A stretch of DNA of 64,000 nucleotides. It comes from Lentinula raphanica. Taxonomy: Eukaryota > Basidiomycota > Agaricomycetes > Agaricales > Omphalotaceae. The position numbers and the translations under genes are program-made. The notes beneath the pieces are model-generated. The model worked only from the letters and a program-made list of their open reading frames with translations. It was not told the DNA's origin and searched no databases. Below, piece after piece: positions 15,186-26,295 of this stretch; position 1 is the first letter of the stretch; each line of letters begins with the position of its first letter. The stretch is from the NCBI GenBank assembly GCA_027919835.1, contig JANVFP010000028.1, forward strand, positions 310,001 to 374,000. Reading direction: 5' to 3'.

Positions 15186-15867
15186 AGGCATGCTTTTCCA
15201 GCTATGGCCCGTAGATTACTATTGAATTGTGACATAATTGCAATATGTGTCAGAGCTTCTGGAACAAAATATCCAAGTAGAGTGATCAACACTAATAATG
15301 AAGTGCATGTATCCATATCATATCAGATTCTATCATTCATTGAAACTCAAGGGTCATGAATTCATATTATCATCTTCTCAAAGATAATGAGCAGAACTTA
15401 TGCACTTCTGAGGTAGAATTTAGTTGGTAACTAATAACTATAGTAGTCAAACTGCACAAACACAGGAGTTTAAGAGACTCAGGGTCCAAAGAAGTTTACA
15501 CGTTAATTGTATGTAATTATATAAAGATGTTTTAAATTTCAGCAACCTGTGACTTTGTAGGAGGATCTGATGATAATATATCAGAAACTGATGAAGGTTG
15601 CTTCTGCAATACTACTATTACTAAACCTAGGTAGGCTTTGCTATATGCCACATTTCCTTGCTATACAGAATGGGCTGTTTCATAATTATGACTCATTTTT
15701 ACAATATAACATCAAAAAAACCTGGGTTTTGCACTCCAGCACTTCCAGCATTGTATTGCACTGAATAGATTCAACTAATATAAATTTAACTAATATAAAT
15801 TTGACACTGTGCAAGCTGTTGCTGAGAATTTCTGAGAAATCCAATACCAAGTCTACCAAAACTGAAT
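15186..15867. other. AT-rich non-coding sequence
   Basis: Only short frames. A small near-duplicated motif (aactaatataaattt) occurs twice at about 15773-15802. The first part, about 15190-15320, has a hydrophobic minus-strand frame of about 70 codons without recognisable family. Confidence 0.35.
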
Positions 15868-16230
15868 AGTGCTGCGGCACTGTCCAGCACTGTCCAGTTA
15901 CACCCTGTTTTGTTGATGAATTCTAACTTCTTTGCAGCTAGCCAATATTGATAATTGGTCACTGCTAGTGTGGCCCTAGTATTGTTCTACTAGCTCTACT
16001 TGCTCCACAGTCAGGTGTATACAGATATAATTTGTGAGAATCTGCAGCTAGAATGTATGTGATATGATATACTAAGTCAAACTTCTAGTTATCTCCCTTA
16101 TCTTTGAAGTTCTAATTCTTTGGTCAAATTGCCTAGTTGTCCAAGTTGCATCAGTAGAACAAGTATCTGGCCACATCAGCAAAACAAGGTGCTGCTGGAC
16201 AGCACTGTTCAGCACCTGGACACATTCCAC
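15868..16230. mobile_element. Candidate MITE with ~45-bp inverted ends
   Basis: The left end (from about 15869; words gcactgtccagcactgtcca, then ttgttgatg) and the right end (to about 16228; reading inward on the other strand ctgtccagcagcacc, then ttgctgatg) are imperfect inverted repeats about 45 bp long, enclosing about 270 bp. No target duplication is clear and there is no open frame. The structure suggests a small non-autonomous DNA element. Confidence 0.5.
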
Positions 16231-16794
16231 AGTCTGCATTACTTTTATTATTTATATATCCTTTCTTATAAATATATCAATACATACAAAATCCTATATG
16301 AGCAGTATGCATTTTGTACCCAAATCCTAGATTGGTTATTCTCATAGGTTTTTCAATGGTTATTGGCTGTTTCTCCCCTTTCTAGTCTCTGGTTATTTTG
16401 TATTCTCAAGGTTTGAACTTTGACAACAACAACAAGTATCAACAATCCTCAGGCTAGGCTTTTGGTGTAGAACTTCTCTGCTTAGCAGTTTGTCTATGAC
16501 ATTTGTTTGGATGAATTGCTTGTAGATTTCATCTGTGGTGCTGTCAAGGGTTAGAGAAATGAGCATTGAGCACCCTAACATTTTTCTCACACCTATAACA
16601 GATAAATTTGGCCAAAGGCAGCAATTCTATGCAACCATTGTGTTGTTAGACCACTAGACAAACCATCACCAGTAACCAGAGTAAATGGTATTCCTTTTCC
16701 ATAAGTCCTTTCAAAATTGACTAGATGAGCAAAAAAATTAATGAAATGATTAGTGACATCATCAGCAAATTCCGTAAAGTATAAGCGGTATAAT
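16231..16794. other. AT-rich sequence with a coding-like fragment (minus)
   Basis: A minus-strand frame (16799-16593) reads FADDVTNHFINFFAHLVNFE and continues to TLVTGDGLSSGLTTQWLHRI. It has the look of real protein, but I recognise no family. It is cut at its upstream end by the inverted-repeat element that begins at 16795, so it may be a gene remnant. Confidence 0.3.
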
Positions 16795-18190
16795 ATCATA
16801 CCTGTTAGATGCTGTCATACACCGACGGACGTGTATAATAGCCAGGGGGGAGTACGTATTGGTTGGATCTCATTATACTGTATCATACATTCTCTACAAT
16901 GTATTTATACCACTTCTTCAGACAATATTATACACAGCCTACAGGTTAAACCAGAGTCATACACATAATATACAGGCATTATGCCAGTATTATACCCTCA
17001 TATACAAGCCTTTATACTACTTCAGAGCACTCATAGCAGGCCAGGTTATTGACAAAAAAGCTCTCATTGTGAATAAAGAACAGACAGGGACATGTATCAA
17101 CCTATAGAACTACCATTAGCTATACTGGCACAGTGTACTAATTCCCCTGTCATCCCTCTTGAACAAGCTGGCCTGCCGAACATATCAAAAAGAGCATCAA
17201 GCGACAGAGATAAAAGCACCTCATCCTATATTCTGATGTCAGAGCGCCGAGTAAGCAGGAGCGTTGAGTGAGCAAGTGGTAACAGGGAGCGAGCCTATGT
17301 GAACAGGAGCGCCAGGTGAGCCATAGTAGAAACGGTGAGCGAGTGGGTTGAACACCATGATGGAATAAGGAAATGGAACAAACAGAGTGAGAGATGGGAG
17401 GCTTTCGTCTGTGGCTCAGCTCCAGTCTCCGCCTGGCTATAATGAATGACAGGCATTTTTTGGGTTGAACTGGGGCTTCGGTGAGGAATGCGGAGTTGCC
17501 ATGGGTACCAGCAGAGCCTTGCCTGCTGAGGGGCTGGGCATCTGCGGAGTCCCCAATGGGAAGGAGTGTGATATTGTAATGGGGTGGTTGACAACAATAT
17601 GAAGAGCAAACATGACTAGAGGTAAAGAAAAGTGTCAGTGCCAAGAGACCCATTTGAAGGGATGAAGTACACACCTATTGCTGGGAGTTGGGTAATTAAA
17701 GACCTGCAAAATCATTGCTTGAGTGAAGCACCACAGAACAGAGCTATCTTTGCGCACCTTTGCTTGTGAATGACTTTCTAGACAACTGCGGGACTCATAA
17801 CATTGAAATGGTTTGGAAGAAGGATGTGCTGGCGACGCTTGGCTAAATTAAACAGACATGATTTGAGAATATGGGATTATAATAAGAAGCAACAACGTAC
17901 CCAAATAAAACAGAAGTGAGGGGCCAAGCATCTCTTACTGCAACAAATGAAGTTGAAGGTGGTGGCATGAAAGAGAGAAGTGAAAAAAAATTGACGCCGA
18001 ACCAGTGAACGAAACAGTAAACCAGCGGCGAGCGCCATATGTGCTTGAAGTTTTTCTCTCTAAGTGCCTGCAGTATAAAGAGCGTATCAAACAAGTATAA
18101 GAGATGTTTAATCGATGTATAACAATTATGCTTACTGGTATAATATCCAAAAACCTCCATCTGTATAACTGCTGTCTAAACAGGTATGAT
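16795..18190. mobile_element. Candidate DNA element with ~30-bp imperfect inverted ends
   Basis: The left end atcatacctgttagatgctg (16795-) and the right end, read on the opposite strand, atcatacctgtttagacagc (18190 downwards) match imperfectly for about 30 bp. Both subterminal zones are rich in gtataa/tatac words (16830-17030; 18060-18170). The 1.4-kb interior is less AT-rich (17150-17700) and holds only frames without family resemblance. No clear target duplication is visible, so the boundary is approximate. Confidence 0.45.
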
Positions 18191-18587
18191 CGTTATGCCG
18201 TTAGGCTCATCATACAATTTAGACATGGGGGCTTTTGCTGATGATAATCAATGTTTGTAACCATAGAATCTTCATTGAGTTTGAATCTTGAGAATGATAG
18301 GCTGATAGCTGTTGGGGAGGGAAATGAGGATACACAATACAATGAGAGAAGTAGTGACAGGCTCATTAAGACTTTTGAGTGGTCCTGCAAATTTTTGAAT
18401 CAATTTTATGTGATCAGTGGGATGTTACACTCAGCTGATTTCTCATGGGCAAACAGGGTATAGGATGATTCCTTCATTTCATTCTGGAATTGTAATATAG
18501 GCCAAAGCATCACCAGTGAAACCACTGGATTGATCATCTCATCAGCAATCAGGCAAAATCAAAGTTAGTTGTGGGGACATGCATGAC
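18191..18587. other. AT-rich sequence, no gene recognised
   Basis: Short frames only, no recognisable domain or repeat. Confidence 0.4.
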
Positions 18588-18596
18588 AGCTCAAGG

Positions 18597-19856
18597 TAGT
18601 GTTGCCAGAAGCCAAGTCCAAGCTGGGCATGAGATGCAGACCCAGGTACCTTAAGGTGCCTTAAGGTCAATTTTCTGAAGGTCAGCTCAAGGACATTGAT
18701 CTCACATTTGATCTCCTTGACAGTTACCACTGACAGTTGGCAGACATACAGAGATTTCAGTGCACAATGCACATTCTCTGTTGATGTAGATAATCATAGG
18801 TCAAGTGTTTCAGCATTTCTCTAGCACTACTTGTAGCAAAAGAGGGTTGACTTTCTGACTAAAACCACTTATTGAACTATCAATATGAGCTTGAATGAAA
18901 TTCATTTGCATTCATATAAAAACCAAAATTTGAAGGAACTACATAACATTGAACTGAATTTATGAGCACCATTATGATCAGTAAGCAGTCTCACATGTAA
19001 AGTAAAAGATTGACAATTATCCTGCAGCTCCGAGTCAAGGCTGGCTACACCATTTGCCCTATTATGCACAGCCTCACACTCAACATGATATCATCCTGAT
19101 CAGAATTCTCCTTGAGGTGATGTTGCATAATTCTCCCTCAACTGATTCATACATACCCATAGCCATGGAAAGACTTCTGCCTTCCACAATGATAGCTATG
19201 ACCAGATCCTTGTCCTTGTTGTGGAGAATATGATCCTCAATTGACATATCCCATGCAGGATATGAGAACAAACCTTGTCTGGAATATCTCCGGGAAACCA
19301 GTGCTGTGTATCAGTGGTGATGATTCAGTCAGACTCAACAGTAGTATAATATTGGTAGCAGTGGAGCCAGGACTGGTTGTGTAGCATGTTCCTGTTGCAG
19401 GTTCTGCCCAATATGGTTGCATACTTGAGAGAAATTAGAAACACAATGAGATTGAGAGCTGATCAACACACCATAAGTGAGCAACTGATTCTCAGATTCC
19501 TTGTCCTCCTCCTCCTCTTCTTCTTTTCTCTTGGAATGAACCAGAACTTCCGGTTGAATGATAGTTGAGAAGATAGTTGGAAGTTACTCCAGTGAACTTT
19601 GAAGTCATAGCAAAGCAAGAGGACAAAGAGGATTGATAGAGAGTACAATTGTCAACAGCAGTGTTTCTGGTCACTGGTCAGTAGTACAGAAACTGGAGTA
19701 TGTACTACTGTACATTATAGCATACTGATGGAACACTAATGCACCTCAAGGTGAACTTGAGTTGGACAAGCTCAAGGTGCCTTAAGGTGGCAGAGTTTGA
19801 GATTTTTGACCTTAAGGCAGCTTACCTCTGGAGGTAGCTTGGCTTCCAGCAACACT
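18597..19856. mobile_element. DNA transposon-like element, 9-bp target duplication
   Basis: The identical 9-mer agctcaagg stands immediately before (18588-18596) and after (19857-19865) this 1,260-bp block. The termini are inverted: agtgttgccagaagccaag at the left and, on the other strand, agtgttgctggaagccaagc at the right. Further in, both ends carry ccttaaggt/ggtgccttaaggt words. No intact transposase frame is present, so it is non-autonomous. A 9-bp duplication fits Mutator-like elements and an 8-bp reading (gctcaagg) would fit hAT or KDZ types. I cannot decide which. Confidence 0.7.
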
Positions 19857-19865
19857 AGCTCAAGG

Positions 19866-21445
19866 CTATTAGTAAAAAGCTCTCATGTCATCTTGAAAAT
19901 ATCAAATGGGGCAGTTGCCCAAAAATGGTCTTGATTTTGGGTAAGCCAGATTTCAAAAATTAACTTTTCAAAGATATTCTACACCACAAAAATAGATGGA
20001 CAAGTTGTGAATTAGTTGGTGATCCTCTTTTCCCATTTTTCTTCAACTTGAAAAAGCTAAAATCTCCACAATAGTCTATAGACCATAAGCCAGAAGCTAG
20101 AGGAGCTTGATTGGGGATTGATTAAATGCAATATAGGACATGACTGCATCAATGGGTAGAATAACATGCGAGTGCCTCTGGAAATAGTTTGGAATGTATT
20201 ACTCAACTCAAAGTGTCAAGAGGTATATGTTGTCTGCCTCTGGCAGACTAGGTAGTAGGGTTGTATACTAGACTTTGTTTGTTGAATGTTTCCCAGATGT
20301 TTCCTATATTTCTACTAAGTACAGGTAGTGGGCTTTGCCGCTCCTGATTGGCCCTACCTCGATTATGTTTTAATGACTACATACAAGACCCTCCTCTAAA
20401 GAGTCGGAGAACAGAGAAGTTCTTGATGGCATTGGAAGATATTATCAAGCTGATGTGATGGGCCTACTGAGGGAGCTGGCCTCTTTCTATGTACTTCCAG
20501 AAATAAGAGAGTTATTTCCACAAATATTAGCAACGGTGAGGGACAACAGGTCACAGACTTTTCAAATTTCAGGGCACTATAGGCCTAGTCCACATGAAAT
20601 GCATGGGTCCAAACCGTAGTCCGGTGTCATGTGAATTTCATGTGTAATGTTGATTTAGCAGTCGCGTCATTCGTCGCGTCCTCAAAATACATGACATGGC
20701 CCCCAAGGTCCTTTGTTTTGATGTCTAAAGTCTTCTCTATAGAAAAGGACCTCACAGGTTTTAGAAAGTATGTATCAAGAGCTATCAGGAGCATTGGAAG
20801 TGGTGAAAATGACCAAAAACTCCATGTTCGTGTCGAGATTGCGAGAATTCAAAGATAATCAAGGCTTCCAATGAGCCAGACTGCACAGTACACAGGTTTA
20901 GACTCAAAAATCTGTGAAAGATAGATATTAGAGCAGCTGAGGCGATATTAGCCAGAGTTGGAGGGTTTTGTTGGAAAAATGAGTGGAGCGCTTGCTTTTT
21001 AGTAGTGAGCGCTTACCCGTCAATGAGCAATCAGTGCTGGATAAATATGGAAACTGGATGAAAACTGGATATATATGGAAACTGAAGGCACTTGGAAAAG
21101 CTTGGAAATCGGGGTCCACGTAACACGCCGTGACTTCATGCAGACTCTTATGTAATGCGAGCTTGTCTTGCAAAGAGTCTGCCTACGGGAGACTACTATA
21201 GGCCTGACCGGGGCCTGACATATCGTGCGATATGTCAGGCCTATCAACAATACAAAGGGGAACTGTTTGTCCGTGTTTACACACAAACGTCAAAAGACAA
21301 AACTGCAATCTGATTGGTCAATTTAGGCGCTCACAAGCGCTTATTCGTGCATCGCACGGGTCACCGCTAGTATATTACATATGTTGTGATGGCCTATCCC
21401 AAACCGAATTCTCCGCTGCCCGCAGCCCGCAGCCCCGTGGTACTA
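19866..21445. other. AT-rich sequence with coding-like remnant and a palindrome
   Basis: No intact gene. A plus-strand stretch near 20421-20590 reads like protein (LLRELASFYVLPEIRELFPQ) but is isolated. At 21213-21240 lies a perfect 13-bp inverted repeat with a 2-bp loop (gcctgacatatcg / cgatatgtcaggc). Nothing else is assigned. Confidence 0.35.
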
Positions 21446-22083
21446 CAGTTGTGGACAATCAAACACCACAAAATTTATTACCGCTGCAATTCCATTTATA
21501 TGGGAAAAATAAAACCGGAATCATCTTCAGCTCATCGAAAGACATCCAAAAATGTTTTTTCCAGATTTTTCCCACGACAAATTGGTTTTGCCAAAATTTT
21601 TTGGCTATTCAATGACTTTTTTTTACATGGTTTCAGCACATCCATCCAGTATAATAGCTTGGAAATACTATCAAGAAGCACATCTGTGCTGCTCTTGTTT
21701 TCAAATAGCTCTTCTGCTACTTCCCCCTTCTTTTTCTTTAGATATATGTACTCATCAATTGATACAGTTGTGGACAATCAAACACCACAAAATTTATTAC
21801 CGCTGCAATTCCATTTATATGGGAAAAATAAAACCGGAATCATCTTCAGCTCATCGAAAGACGTCCAAAAATGTTTTTTCCAGATTTTTCCCACGACAAA
21901 TTGGTTTTGCCAAAATTTTTTGGCTATTCAATGACTTTTTTTTACATGGTTTCAGCACATCCATCCAGTATAATAGCTTGGAAATACTATCAAGAAGCAC
22001 ATCTGTGCTGCTCTTGTTTTCAAATAGCTCTTCTGCTACTTCCCCCTTCTTTTTCTTTAGATATATGTACTCATCAATTGATA
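21446..22083. repeat. 319-bp direct tandem duplication inside the element
   Basis: Two copies offset by 319 bp, nearly identical (for example gacatcc versus gacgtcc). Each begins with the terminal repeat itself, so the element has two left ends. Confidence 0.9.
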
Positions 22084-22537
22084 TATAAAAATCAATCGAT
22101 TCCCAAAACTTGCTATAGCTGCCAAAGGTAATGTTCTGACCTTTGTGGGCCTCCTCAAGCCATAAGATTGCCATTAGAGGCTATAAGAGGCTATAAGAAG
22201 ACGAGAGAACAACCTTGACCACAGTCAAGGGCAGCTTTCCCACGAGAAAGATTATTTTTTTCCGGCAGAACAGCTCGATAAAATCTAAAATTCTATATGA
22301 ATTCAGACTCAGTCAATCGAAAGCAGTCGATTGCACACTTTTTCGGATTTTTCCTGATTTTTTCTCACTACTGCCAAAATTTTGGAGGTCACTGCATACC
22401 TATCTTGGGAATGGCTCGTCAGAAAATTCTCAAAATATTATCATATCATTGTTTCATTGAGATCTTTCGATTGCACACTTAGGATTGGCCATACAAAAGT
22501 AGTCAACTTATTAGTGGCTTTTGATTGTCCACAACTG
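21446..22537. mobile_element. TA-flanked inverted-repeat element (mariner/pogo-like ends)
   Basis: Left end CAGTTGTGGACAATCAAA (21446-) and right end TTTGATTGTCCACAACTG (to 22537) are perfect inverted repeats, each flanked by TA (21444-21445 and 22538-22539), the target preference of Tc1/mariner/pogo elements. The first 319 bp are present twice in direct tandem (21446-21764 and 21765-22083), and the second copy of the left end is also preceded by TA. The minus strand holds a 107-codon frame (22174-21851) whose 3' 80 codons recur at 21777-21532. It has no recognised domain. There is no transposase, so it is non-autonomous. The right end lies 18 bp before the next start codon. Confidence 0.8.
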
Positions 22538-22555
22538 TAGTGCTGGACATACTGA

Positions 22556-25076
22556 ATGGGTTCCCCATCTACCCAATCACCAAATGTAGGCCATATGCCC
22601 CCAAAACAACGACGGCTACGAGCTTATATCTACTTCATGATCCTGAGTTGCATGAACTGCGTCGCTCTTTACCTGATATTTCGCGGTCCTCCAGTTGATA
22701 TCGTTCTATACAACCTATTTGGTCTTCAACTTGAAGGCTTCACCTCCCATTCACGATATCACCACAATCCAGACTCTGGCTCACCCCGAAGCAATGCCTC
22801 GCAACTGTACGCGTTATGCTCTCATAACACAACCAAGCCGAAGATTTATACCGTGGACGCGGTGGATTCTGTGACGGAATGCATACTTGTGTCTGGTAAT
22901 AGCGTCGTGGATTCTGGGAGCCTAGATGGGATGATAGATAGAGCTATTTCTGGTGGCCTTGTCTCAAGCAGAACACAACTATTGGGAAAAGTGCATCGCA
23001 TACCTGCGGAGGCCATTGTAGTTCCTTCGTTCACTGGTGTGTTGCCTTCTACTTCCAACATCATTGGCCTGATTCCGTCGCAGATTCTCATGTTCACTCC
23101 CTTGAATACGGCTTTCACAGACTTCTACCTCTTGACGATGCCGAATCCATACCTGGTGCGTAGTCATTCATCCCACTCCTGCTTGTACTACACAATCCCT
23201 CGCCTAGTGGTTGTCTCGCTTGTAAAATCCTATATCCTTTCCAACCCAGCTGTCTATGCCAACAAGACACAATGGATTTATGGCTGGGGTTTTGACAAGA
23301 CCAGATGGCCCAAAAATGTTGCCGACTCGGAGACATGGCCTACTTACCATGTTTTCGAATCCGACCCGTTGACAGCTGGCCGACCTATTTGGCTGACGTC
23401 CAAAGACGGTCATGCGATTTGGACGTCGAAAAAAGTTATCGAGCTCGCTGAAGAGAGATGGGGATACAAAGACGGAATTTGGCCGGATGATGAAACACTT
23501 GAAGGAGGAAAGATCTTACGAGGAGAGGATGGAAGCCCAAATGGTGAGTTCAGGCCTACTGATGAGCGGCGAACGGGGCATAAACCTTGACAATCCACAC
23601 ACTCCCAGGAATCTTCATCGACAACGCCCAGTCTCTCATCCAGGTTCCGACATCATTCGAAGATAATCTTGCACGTTTTGAGCTGACTGTCGCTGATGCT
23701 TTGGCAAATGGTATCACCGCAATGCATGACGCTGGATTTCTACCGGAGACTTTGGAATTCTATGAACGTTTGACGAGCGAGGGACGAGTTCTGCCAGTGG
23801 GTACTGAGTAGTGACACAGGCTGACTCTGCACACTCAACCCACTTCAATCATCTTTCCTTTAGCTCCGTATGTACACTATGCATCACTTCAACGCCTCTG
23901 TTCCGTACTGGGGCAATACGACAGAGAGATACGACCATGAGTCGAACAGGCTGAAGATGAGGAGCGTGAAGTTTGTTTGTGATGGCATGTTTCGTTTCCA
24001 ATCTTGCTCGTCCCATCCGGTATTGACACCTTCCTCACTCTAGGTGCTATGCGGTCTGGTAGTGCGTACGTGCGTATTCCCTGCATTTGATTGCTTTCGA
24101 TCCATAATCTTATCGTTCTTGCCGAAATACTGTTCTAGTTGTACGAACCCTACACCGACGACCCATCCTCATCCGGATTCATGCGTCTCTCCGAGTCCCT
24201 CCTCCACGAAGTCATCCCGAGGTTCATCAAAGACGGCTGGCAGGTCAACGCCCACGCGATTGGGGACAGAGCAAACGGAATCGTGTTGGACGCTTTTGAG
24301 AAAGCCGCGAAAGAGCTATGGGAAGAACGGGGTGTAGAGTTAAAGGAGAGAAGACCGAGGATCGAACATGCGCAGATTATGACTAGCGGGGATTTGGAGA
24401 GAATCGGGAGGTTGGGAGGTGAGTTATAGCTTTGACTATTGAGTACTAGTAATGTTCAACGTTATTCTCGTCATTGTCGCGCCGGCACGTAGTCATCGCC
24501 AGCATTCAACCTACACATGTAACCGACGATATGTGGTACGGGGAGACACGATTAGGTCCTGAACGAGTCAAGGGCCTCTATGCATTTCGTTCGATGATGA
24601 ACTCCGGAGCGAGGATCACACTTGGAAGCGATATACCTGTGGAAGGAATCAATCCCCTGGAAGTAAGTTTACGATGACTTATCTTGTTGCGTTCTTATTT
24701 ATCTATGCACGAACTACAGGGATTTTATGCGGCCATTACACGTACAGACAAGTCTGGTAATAGCCCACATGGTCCAGGCGGGTGGTTCCCGGAGCAAAAG
24801 CTGACAAGAGTAGAAGCCTTGAGAGGTATGACGGTCCAATTTTGACTACATCCATACGTATGGCCAATGCGAATTTTTTCTCTAGGAATAACAATCGAGC
24901 CAGCCTACGCCTCCTTCTCCGAATCCACCCTTGGTTCCCTCGAATCCGGCAAAAAAGCTGATTTTGTGATCTTGTCGAAGGATATAATGACCGTGGAGGA
25001 TCCAAAGGAAATTCTCAACACGAGGGTGTTGGCAACGGTTTTGGATGGAGAGGTCGTTTTTGGACAGTTAGATTGA
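22556..25076 (+). CDS. Amidohydrolase family 3 protein, membrane-anchored
   Basis: Metal-dependent hydrolase of the YtcJ/amidohydro_3 type; the substrate is unknown. An N-terminal segment at residues ~23-43 (AYIYFMILSCMNCVALYLIF) looks like a signal anchor. The metal site appears when introns are removed: VVPSFT joins to DSHVHSLEYGFHR, giving the HxH motif. Then come WIYGWGFDKTRWP, LTSKDGHAIW, FELTVADALANGITAMHDAG, the KFVCDG strand, GWQVNAHAIGDRAN, RRPRIEHAQIM, VIASIQPTHVTDDMW, GARITLGSDIPVEGINPL and, at the end, GSLESGKKADFVILSKD. Nine introns; the one after KFVCD uses a GC donor (GATG|gcatgt near 23984). Length is roughly 640 aa. Start at 22556 is the first ATG after the transposon. ATG 22595 is an alternative. 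The coding frame is uninterrupted, so the gene seems functional, but its promoter must lie within or beyond the inserted element. Confidence 0.88.
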
Positions 25077-25157
25077 TAGTTACACTGAAAGCTAAGTTAT
25101 ATTATACAGCGCGAGTGAATAACATGAGCGTATTCTTTCGCGTTCCCGATCGACCAC

Positions 25158-25883
25158 TTAATCAGCCCAGCTCCAGTCGACCTGAATAAGCCCCTCGGAT
25201 AGGTCTGCAAGTTGTGCAAATGCAGCAGGGGATAGTTGCATCTCATTGCTACCGCACACGAGGCAGTCGTCCGTCACTGTAACCTGTACTGATTTGCCTT
25301 GGACTGAAGCATATACTCTATCAGCTGGAGAGGTCCAGAATCGGTTTTAGAACACCTACATGAAACTGTGATTGGTCTGTTGCAGATAGGATTACAGTTG
25401 GTGCCAGTGAAACCGCTGCGGAAAGGAGCTCGGACGATGAAGGAAGATATAGTAGTGTTTCGAGTGGGCTACTTACGGATATGCATCGTAAACTATATGG
25501 GACATCGCAACGATAAAATCATCCTCTGTGTTCACGATCCCGCAAGCCCCTAGACCAGCTGGAGGTGATAAAGTTAAGTTGCTTAACTTGAACTTCGTCC
25601 GCACGAATGACGATAAAGACTCTACCCACGTTCGTAAAATCCGGCTATAACACAATCGATGGTTTTGTGAGCTGCTAATGAAGCTCAAGGAAGGCCGCTA
25701 CACTCATTTACCTGACCAATTTATCTGTTCTCCTTCCAGAAAACCCGGAGGGTCAGGGGAGACAGTGGTGCAAGCCGCACGAGGAGCCAAATCGAATGTC
25801 CGCGTTGGGGTAGACGCAAGAGTTCGAAGAGGAGTGATGGATATTGCGAGCATCAGAACGACACGGAGAGGGCGGAGCAACAT
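25158..25883 (-). CDS. Barwin/expansin-like (double-psi beta-barrel) secreted protein
   Basis: Four introns; about 156 aa. The start ATG (25883) opens a signal peptide (MLLRPLRVVLMLAISITPLRTLA). After a short spacer the barrel begins, rebuilt over short introns: SAGFYEPGLGACGIVNTEDD, FIVAMSHIVYDAYPGFTGT, CNPICNRPITVSFQGKSVQV, TVTDDCLVCGSNEMQLSPAA and FAQLADLSEGLIQVDWSW, ending at TAA 25160-25158. The cysteine pattern and the TVTD..C..C loop match the cerato-platanin/barwin/expansin-like group of fungal cell-wall-associated proteins, one-domain type without a carbohydrate-binding module. The likely place is outside the cell, perhaps acting on cell walls. No enzymatic activity can be claimed. 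Confidence 0.82.
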
Positions 25884-26295
25884 GATGGCTGAGTGATATC
25901 TTGAGGGGGGAGAAGAGACCTGAGTTCGAACTGTGAGTTTCGAGGCAACTTATGAAGTATCTTGTGTTTGTGCGCAGTTAGAAAGACCTCATTCGGAATT
26001 CATACTTTGTATCATTGATGCAGCGGCAGGAGGACTTGCAACATCAAGGCAACACCTCGGTTCTCTCCATCAACCAGAAATGATATGTATAACCTTCCGG
26101 GACAGCGATGCAAACCATTAGATGCTGATGAATAGAGCTGTCAGTCTTCAAGTTCACGGTCTATGAGGGACACGGTCATGGGGTAAAACCTGCATTGATT
26201 ATGGGCGAAAAATATCAAGCACATCACCCAAATATCCCATCCCAACACATCAGCCGACTTCATACATACTTCCCCAAATCATCCTTCTGACCAAC
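25884..26295. other. Intergenic, no gene recognised
   Basis: Holds the presumed promoter of the expansin-like gene and the 3' flank of the Derlin gene. No coding signal or repeat seen. Confidence 0.5.

Noticed and set aside
17150..17674. 174-codon minus-strand frame with an N-terminal hydrophobic stretch
   Set aside because: Composition is irregular, there is no domain, and it lies inside a candidate transposon. Probably chance.
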